The position numbers and the translations under genes are program-made. The notes beneath the pieces are model-generated. The model saw only the letters and a program-made list of their open reading frames with translations, made no database searches and was not told the DNA's origin. A stretch of 9,095 bases of DNA from Acidimicrobiia bacterium (lineage in GTDB: Bacteria; Actinomycetota; Acidimicrobiia; Acidimicrobiales; Ilumatobacteraceae), in the NCBI GenBank assembly GCA_010030605.1, contig RHCK01000046.1, positions 1 to 9,095 of the forward strand, read 5' to 3'. This document shows positions 5,011 through 9,095 of this stretch, in pieces (the stretch's first letter is position 1; each line of letters begins with the position of its first letter).

Positions 5011-7743
5011 ATGTTGTTCGACGGTTCCGTGCATCAACTCCCCGACACCGATCCCGGCGAAACCCAGGAATGGCTCGATTCCCTCGACGCGGTCATCGAC
5101 GTTCACGGAAAGGTGCGCGCCCGCTACCTGCTGTCTCGACTACTCGAGCGAGCCCGCGAGTCCCAAGTGAGCTTTCCCGCCACGGTGTCGACTCCGTACG
5201 TGAACAGCATTCCGCGCGAACACGAGCCGTGGTTCCCCGGCGACGAGCACATCGAGCGACGCATTCGCGCCTACATCCGCTGGAACGCCGCGGCCATGGT
5301 GGTGCGTGCCAACAAGCACGCCGAGGGCATCGGTGGTCACCTGTCGACGTTCGCCAGTTCCGCGTCGCTCTACGAGATTGGCTTCAACCACTTCTTCCGC
5401 GGCAAGGACGACGGTACGGCGGGCGACCACGTCTACTTCCAGGGCCACGCCGCCCCGGGCGTGTACGCCCGCGCGTTTCTGGAGGGACGACTCACCGAAG
5501 ACGACCTCGATCACTTCCGCCGCGAGATCGGTCAGGGTGGACGCGGCCTCTCCAGCTATCCGCATCCCCGACTCATGCCCGAGTTCTGGGAATTCCCCAC
5601 CGTCAGCATGGGCCTCGGCCCCATCAGTGCGATCTATCACGCGCGCTTCAACCGCTATCTGTTGAACCGTCAGCTCGACGACACCAGCGGCAGTCGCGTG
5701 TGGGCGTACCTCGGTGACGGTGAAACCGACGAGCCCGAGACCCTCGGCGCCCTCTCACTGGCGTCGCGAGAACAGCTCGACAACCTCATCTTCGTCGTGA
5801 ACTGCAACCTTCAGCGCCTCGATGGTCCGGTGCGCGGCAACGGCAAGATCATTCAGGAACTCGAGGCCGTGTTCCGCGGTGCGGGATGGAACGTCATCAA
5901 GGTCATCTGGGGTTCCAAGTGGGACAACCTGCTCGCCCAGGACAAGGACGGCGTTCTGCTGAACAAGATGAACACCACGGTCGATGGTGAGTTCCAGCGC
6001 TACACGGTCGAGGACGGCAACTTCATTCGCGAGAATTTCTTCGGACCTGATCCGCGCCTGCGCCAGATGGTGGCGCATCTCACCGACGAGGAGCTCAGCA
6101 CCCTGCCCCGAGGTGGACACGACTACCGCAAGTTGTACGCCGCCTATCGTGCCGCCGCACAGAATCTGGGCAGTGGTCGACCCACCGCCATTCTGTGCAA
6201 GACCGTGAAGGGCTGGACACTCGGACCCGAGATCGAAGGTCGTAACTCGACGCACCAAATCAAGAAGATGAACGCCGATCAGTTGCGCGCTCTTCGTGAT
6301 CGTTTGTACTTGAACGACGAGATTCCCGACTCCGCTCTCGAGGGTGACGTCCCGCCTTACTTCCGTCCGAGCGAGGGTTCGATCGAATATCAATATCTGC
6401 AGGAGCGCCGTCGGGCCCTCGGTGGTTCGGTTCCCAAGCGCGTCGTGCGCGCGCGTCGACCCATGGAACTCCCCGATGACTCGGCGTTCGCCGAACTCGA
6501 CGGCGGTTCGGGCGGACAGGCCGTGAGCACCACCATGGGATTCACTCGTCTGTTGCGCAGCTTGGCTCGCGACGAGAAGTTCGGTTCGCGCGTGGTTCCC
6601 ATCATCCCCGACGAGGCGCGCACCTTCGGCATGGACTCGCTCTTCCGCGAGTTGCGCATCTACGCGTCGCAGGGCCAAAAGTACGAGCCCGTCGATCATG
6701 ACCTGTTGCTTTCGTACACCGAATCGTCCGACGGCCAGATTCTCGAAGAAGGCATCACCGAAGCCGGTGCCATGAGCAGTTTCATCGCGGCCGGAACGTC
6801 GTACGCCACTCGTGGTGTTCCGTCGATGCCGTTTTACACCTTCTATTCGATGTTCGGATTCCAGCGCGTGGGTGATCTCATCTGGCAGGCCGCCGACAGT
6901 CGTGCTCGCGGATTTCTGTTGGGCGCCACCGCCGGTCGAACCACGCTGATGGGCGAAGGTTTGCAACATCAAGACGGCCACAGCTTGGTGTTGGCATCCA
7001 CCGTGCCGGCGTGCCAGAGCTACGACCCGGCGTACGCCTACGAGGTGGCCGCCATCGTGAAGCACGGCCTGCATCGCATGTACGGCGGTGCCGCCGGACC
7101 CAACGGCGAGATCGACCCCGACGTCTTCTATTACCTCACGCTGTACAACGAGAACTACCCCATGCCCGCGCGACCGGCCGGTGTCACCGACGACGACATC
7201 GTGTCCGGCCTCTACCGATGGCAAGCAGCGCCGAGCGGCCCAAAGCACCGCGCCACGATTCTTTTCAGTGGCTCGGCACAAGGTGCCGCCCACGCGGCGG
7301 TGATCGAGTTGGCCGAACGTTTCGACGTGGCCGCCGAACTGTGGTCGGCCACCAGTTACAAGGTGTTGCGCGAGAACGCACTGGCTGTCGAACGCCACAA
7401 TCGACTTCACCCGTCGCGTCCCGCGAACACGCCCCGCGTCACGGATCTCTTGTCGCGATCGTCCGGGCCCATCACGGCGGTCACCGACTTCATGAAGATC
7501 GTTCCGGAGCAGATTGCCCGTTTCGTCCCCGGCCGCGTGTTCGTTCCTCTGGGCACCGACGGCATGGGCCGCAGCGACACTCGTGAGGCGTTGCGATCGC
7601 ATTTCGAAGTCGACACTCCCGCGGTGGTCGTGGCGGTTTTGTCCGGCCTGTTGTCGTCGGGGGCCATCGACGCATCGGTGGTCGACAAAGCCATCGCTCA
7701 TTACGGAATCGACCCCGATCGCATCGATCCTTACATCGTCTGA
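5011..7743 (+). CDS. aceE: Pyruvate dehydrogenase E1 component, homodimeric type
   Basis: This 910-residue protein is a full-length homodimeric E1; E. coli AceE is 887 residues and mycobacterial forms are slightly over 900. It decarboxylates pyruvate with thiamine diphosphate and passes the acetyl group to lipoyl-E2, feeding acetyl-CoA to the citric acid cycle in the cytoplasm. Visible motifs in order are EPWFPGDEHIERR (72-84), GGHLSTFASSASLYE (108-122), FQGHAAPG (143-150), the thiamine-diphosphate/Mg motif GDGETDEPE (235-243) with NCNLQRLDG (264-272), KTVKGWTLG, and NSTHQIKKM with His415 matching E. coli His407. Later come TFGMDSLFRELRIY (538-551), EEGITEAGAM (579-588) and LQHQDGHS (651-658). 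The N-terminal LPDTDPGETQEWLDSLD resembles the actinobacterial E1 start, supporting the ATG at 5011. No E2, E3 or regulator gene is adjacent, as is usual in actinobacteria. The HhH gene follows after 40 bp. Confidence 0.96.
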   Translation: MLFDGSVHQLPDTDPGETQEWLDSLDAVIDVHGKVRARYLLSRLLERARESQVSFPATVSTPYVNSIPREHEPWFPGDEHIERRIRAYIRWNAAAMVVRANKHAEGIGGHLSTFASSASLYEIGFNHFFRGKDDGTAGDHVYFQGHAAPGVYARAFLEGRLTEDDLDHFRREIGQGGRGLSSYPHPRLMPEFWEFPTVSMGLGPISAIYHARFNRYLLNRQLDDTSGSRVWAYLGDGETDEPETLGALSLASREQLDNLIFVVNCNLQRLDGPVRGNGKIIQELEAVFRGAGWNVIKVIWGSKWDNLLAQDKDGVLLNKMNTTVDGEFQRYTVEDGNFIRENFFGPDPRLRQMVAHLTDEELSTLPRGGHDYRKLYAAYRAAAQNLGSGRPTAILCKTVKGWTLGPEIEGRNSTHQIKKMNADQLRALRDRLYLNDEIPDSALEGDVPPYFRPSEGSIEYQYLQERRRALGGSVPKRVVRARRPMELPDDSAFAELDGGSGGQAVSTTMGFTRLLRSLARDEKFGSRVVPIIPDEARTFGMDSLFRELRIYASQGQKYEPVDHDLLLSYTESSDGQILEEGITEAGAMSSFIAAGTSYATRGVPSMPFYTFYSMFGFQRVGDLIWQAADSRARGFLLGATAGRTTLMGEGLQHQDGHSLVLASTVPACQSYDPAYAYEVAAIVKHGLHRMYGGAAGPNGEIDPDVFYYLTLYNENYPMPARPAGVTDDDIVSGLYRWQAAPSGPKHRATILFSGSAQGAAHAAVIELAERFDVAAELWSATSYKVLRENALAVERHNRLHPSRPANTPRVTDLLSRSSGPITAVTDFMKIVPEQIARFVPGRVFVPLGTDGMGRSDTREALRSHFEVDTPAVVVAVLSGLLSSGAIDASVVDKAIAHYGIDPDRIDPYIV

Positions 7744-7771
7744 CGAATGGGCGTGCTCGCTGCACCTCGTC

Positions 7772-7777
7772 TACTCT
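7772..7777 (+). promoter_or_regulatory. Candidate -10 element (TACTCT) for a leaderless transcript of the HhH-GPD gene
   Basis: TACTCT fits TAnnnT and is followed by exactly six bases (GACCGC) and then the ATG at 7784, with no Shine-Dalgarno. This puts the likely transcription start at the ATG itself and suggests the gene can be transcribed separately from aceE. No -35 hexamer is obvious, so it could be chance. Confidence 0.45.
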
Positions 7778-7783
7778 GACCGC

Positions 7784-8398
7784 ATGCCCGCATCCTCCGG
7801 CACGCTCTTCATCACCGGCGACACGATCGCCGACAAACTGTTGAACTCGAATGGCACGGCACTCCTCATTGGCATGTTGCTCGATCAACAGGTGCCCATG
7901 GAATGGGCATTCAAAGGTCCCTTCACGCTGAAGCAACGTCTCGGTCATCTCGATCCGCGCAAGATCTCCGCGATGGATCAGGAGGCGTTCGTGGCGCTGT
8001 GTTGCGAGAAACCCGCCATCCATCGTTTCCCCGCCTCGATGGCACGACGTATCCATGAACTGTGCGGCATCTTGGCCACCACCTACGGGGGCAAGGGCGA
8101 GAACATGTGGGCCGACGTGAAGACCGGTGCCGAATTGTTCGAGCGACTGCGCACCCTTCCCGGCTACGGCGAGGAGAAGGCCCAGATCTTCGTTGCGCTC
8201 CTCGGCAAGCGAATGGGCGTGCGCCCACGCGGCTGGAAAGAGGCCGCCGGTGTGTTCGGCGACCACGAACCACGCACGGTGGCCGACATTGATTCTCCCG
8301 AGCAATTGTTGAAGGTGCGCGCCTGGAAGAAAGCCGAGAAGGCCGCCGAACGCGACAAGCAGAGTCGACCACTGAAGAAGCCCACCAAGTCCGGTTGA
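7784..8398 (+). CDS. Small HhH-GPD-superfamily protein (TIGR03252-like), 204 aa
   Basis: The sequence matches the small, conserved actinobacterial HhH-GPD family of unknown activity. It has ALLIGMLLDQQVPMEWAFKG (26-45), EKPAIHRFPASMARRI (75-90), and a helix-hairpin-helix LPGYGEEKA at 125-133 followed by FVALLGKRMGV and GWKEAAG. HhH-GPD proteins are DNA-binding base-excision glycosylases, so a role in DNA repair is the family-level guess. Aligned on LPGxG with endonuclease III, the catalytic Lys120 position is Glu131 and the catalytic Asp138 position is Arg149. The C-terminal four-Cys iron-sulfur motif is also absent. A glycosylase mechanism is therefore doubtful. The tail (about 170-204) is rich in Lys and Arg. 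The frame is open upstream into aceE, but the ATG at 7784 fits the family length and the leaderless-type promoter at 7772. It lies 40 bp after aceE. Confidence 0.85.
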   Translation: MPASSGTLFITGDTIADKLLNSNGTALLIGMLLDQQVPMEWAFKGPFTLKQRLGHLDPRKISAMDQEAFVALCCEKPAIHRFPASMARRIHELCGILATTYGGKGENMWADVKTGAELFERLRTLPGYGEEKAQIFVALLGKRMGVRPRGWKEAAGVFGDHEPRTVADIDSPEQLLKVRAWKKAEKAAERDKQSRPLKKPTKSG

Positions 8399-8404
8399 TT
8401 CTTG

Positions 8405-8435
8405 TTGACGGTTTCTTGACCGCGATCCGTACTTA
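8405..8435 (+). promoter_or_regulatory. Possible promoter of the terminal secreted-protein gene
   Basis: TTGACG (8405-8410) and TACTTA (8430-8435) are separated by 19 bases, slightly longer than ideal. A second TTGACC lies at 8416. They fall just after the HhH stop and about 30 bases before the GTG start, where a promoter would be expected. Confidence 0.3.
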
Positions 8436-8464
8436 ACTCTCGTCACAGCGCCGAAGATCAGGAG

Positions 8465-9095
8465 GTGAAACTCCTCGCACGCCTTTCGATTCTCGCATTC
8501 GTGGTGCTTCCCACGCTGGCGTTGGTCGAACCCGTGAGCGCCGTCGTCACCACCGCGACCTTCACCCTGCAAACGTCGTCCACCATCGGATTGCTGGGCG
8601 TCGATGCCACGTACACCAATTCGAATCCCGATGGCTACGAGAAGATGGTGCGCTGGAGTTCGGATGGTCGCCTGTGGGACTACGACCAAGTGCTCGGATC
8701 GCCCACCTACGGTTGGCGCACCGGCCAAGTGAATGGCGTGACGGTCGCGGGATCTCCCCGACTCATTCGTTTGGAGTTCTACCCGCACCCCACCACAACG
8801 TGCTCGGGCACCAACGAGAACGACTCCTGTTACTGGCTCACCTACGACCCATGGACGGCGACACGAGGAGGCACGCACGTTCAGGTCGAGTCGACGCAAG
8901 GGACTGATTGGTTGAACATCGGAACAGTTCGACTACCAACGTTGGGTATCGATGGGGCGTTTCGAATGGACGGCAACATCGTCTCGGGAACATCGGTTTC
9001 CGATGGGCGGGTCTCCGTCGACATCTTTCAGATCGACTGCAGTTGGCACGAGACGTGCGTGCATCCACCGATCAACGAACGAGGCAACGAACTCG
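8465..9095 (+). CDS. Secreted protein of unknown function, GTG start, 3' end beyond the window
   Basis: An open frame with no stop runs from GTG at 8465 to the window edge (210 complete codons). It begins with a clear signal peptide: MKLLAR, a hydrophobic core to about residue 20, and a VSA cleavage site at 24-26. The mature part is rich in Thr, Ser, Gly, Trp and Tyr and looks beta-rich, with no membrane segment. Two close cysteine pairs (113/122 and 192/198) suggest extracellular disulfides. I do not recognise a family or active site. GTG 8465 is the only conventional start in frame after the upstream stop at 8417-8419. The AGGAGG at 8460-8465 overlaps that GTG, so the functional Shine-Dalgarno would be GAAG at 8453-8456, or translation is unusual. 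The full length and C-terminal domains are unknown. Confidence 0.75.
   Translation, partial: MKLLARLSILAFVVLPTLALVEPVSAVVTTATFTLQTSSTIGLLGVDATYTNSNPDGYEKMVRWSSDGRLWDYDQVLGSPTYGWRTGQVNGVTVAGSPRLIRLEFYPHPTTTCSGTNENDSCYWLTYDPWTATRGGTHVQVESTQGTDWLNIGTVRLPTLGIDGAFRMDGNIVSGTSVSDGRVSVDIFQIDCSWHETCVHPPINERGNEL

Noticed and set aside
4951..5106. N-terminal extension of rnhA back to 5106
   Set aside because: It would add 52 residues with no RNase H homology, antisense to the aceE start, and would remove the divergent promoter space.
5755..7701. A 648-codon open frame on the minus strand inside aceE
   Set aside because: It lies wholly antisense to a complete, motif-rich aceE. Its composition (rich in Arg, His, Gly, Val) is that of a GC-bias shadow, and it has no recognisable domain.
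7747..7779. A 10-codon ATG frame just before the HhH gene, possibly a leader peptide
   Set aside because: It has no Shine-Dalgarno, no regulatory codon run and no attenuator-like hairpin. It most likely arises by chance and overlaps the candidate -10 element.
7490..8899. A 469-codon minus-strand frame across the end of aceE, the HhH gene and the start of the secreted-protein gene
   Set aside because: It is antisense to three supported genes, has shadow-like composition and shows no family motif.

Overview
The window is GC-rich bacterial DNA with G/C-biased third codon positions. It most likely comes from an actinobacterium, perhaps of the Acidimicrobiia (Ilumatobacter-like) type. The reasons are a homodimeric-type pyruvate dehydrogenase E1 (aceE) close to the mycobacterial form, a small HhH-GPD-family protein of a type known mainly from actinobacteria, a SpoIID-like secreted protein with C-terminal 'DTR' repeats, and start sites that look leaderless. 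The class assignment is inference from gene content; there is no rRNA or tRNA in the window.

Layout. Positions 2-214 hold the 3' end of argJ (arginine biosynthesis) on the + strand. A 61-residue DUF4177-like gene follows (333-518, +). It converges on a leftward block of three genes: rnhA (RNase HI, 4950-4465), a 1025-residue secreted SpoIID/SGNH/repeat protein (4321-1244), and a damaged short-chain dehydrogenase gene (1187-632). The dehydrogenase keeps its NAD-binding N-terminal half and its last 32 residues. It has lost roughly 70 codons between them, including the catalytic Tyr-x-x-x-Lys, and the surviving tail is in a different frame.

Divergent from rnhA across a 60-bp gap is a rightward block: aceE (5011-7743), an HhH-GPD-family gene (7784-8398), and the 5' part of a GTG-initiated secreted protein of unknown function (8465 to the window end).

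The genes do not form one obvious pathway. argJ and aceE are central metabolism, rnhA and the HhH protein belong to nucleic-acid maintenance by family, and the SpoIID-SGNH and terminal genes make exported envelope proteins. No mobile element, CRISPR array, phage gene or classical defence system is visible. The points most worth following are the deleted dehydrogenase, the SpoIID + SGNH + triple-repeat fusion, the HhH protein lacking the usual glycosylase catalytic Lys and Asp, and a repeated TAnnCT-N6-ATG arrangement that suggests leaderless transcripts.
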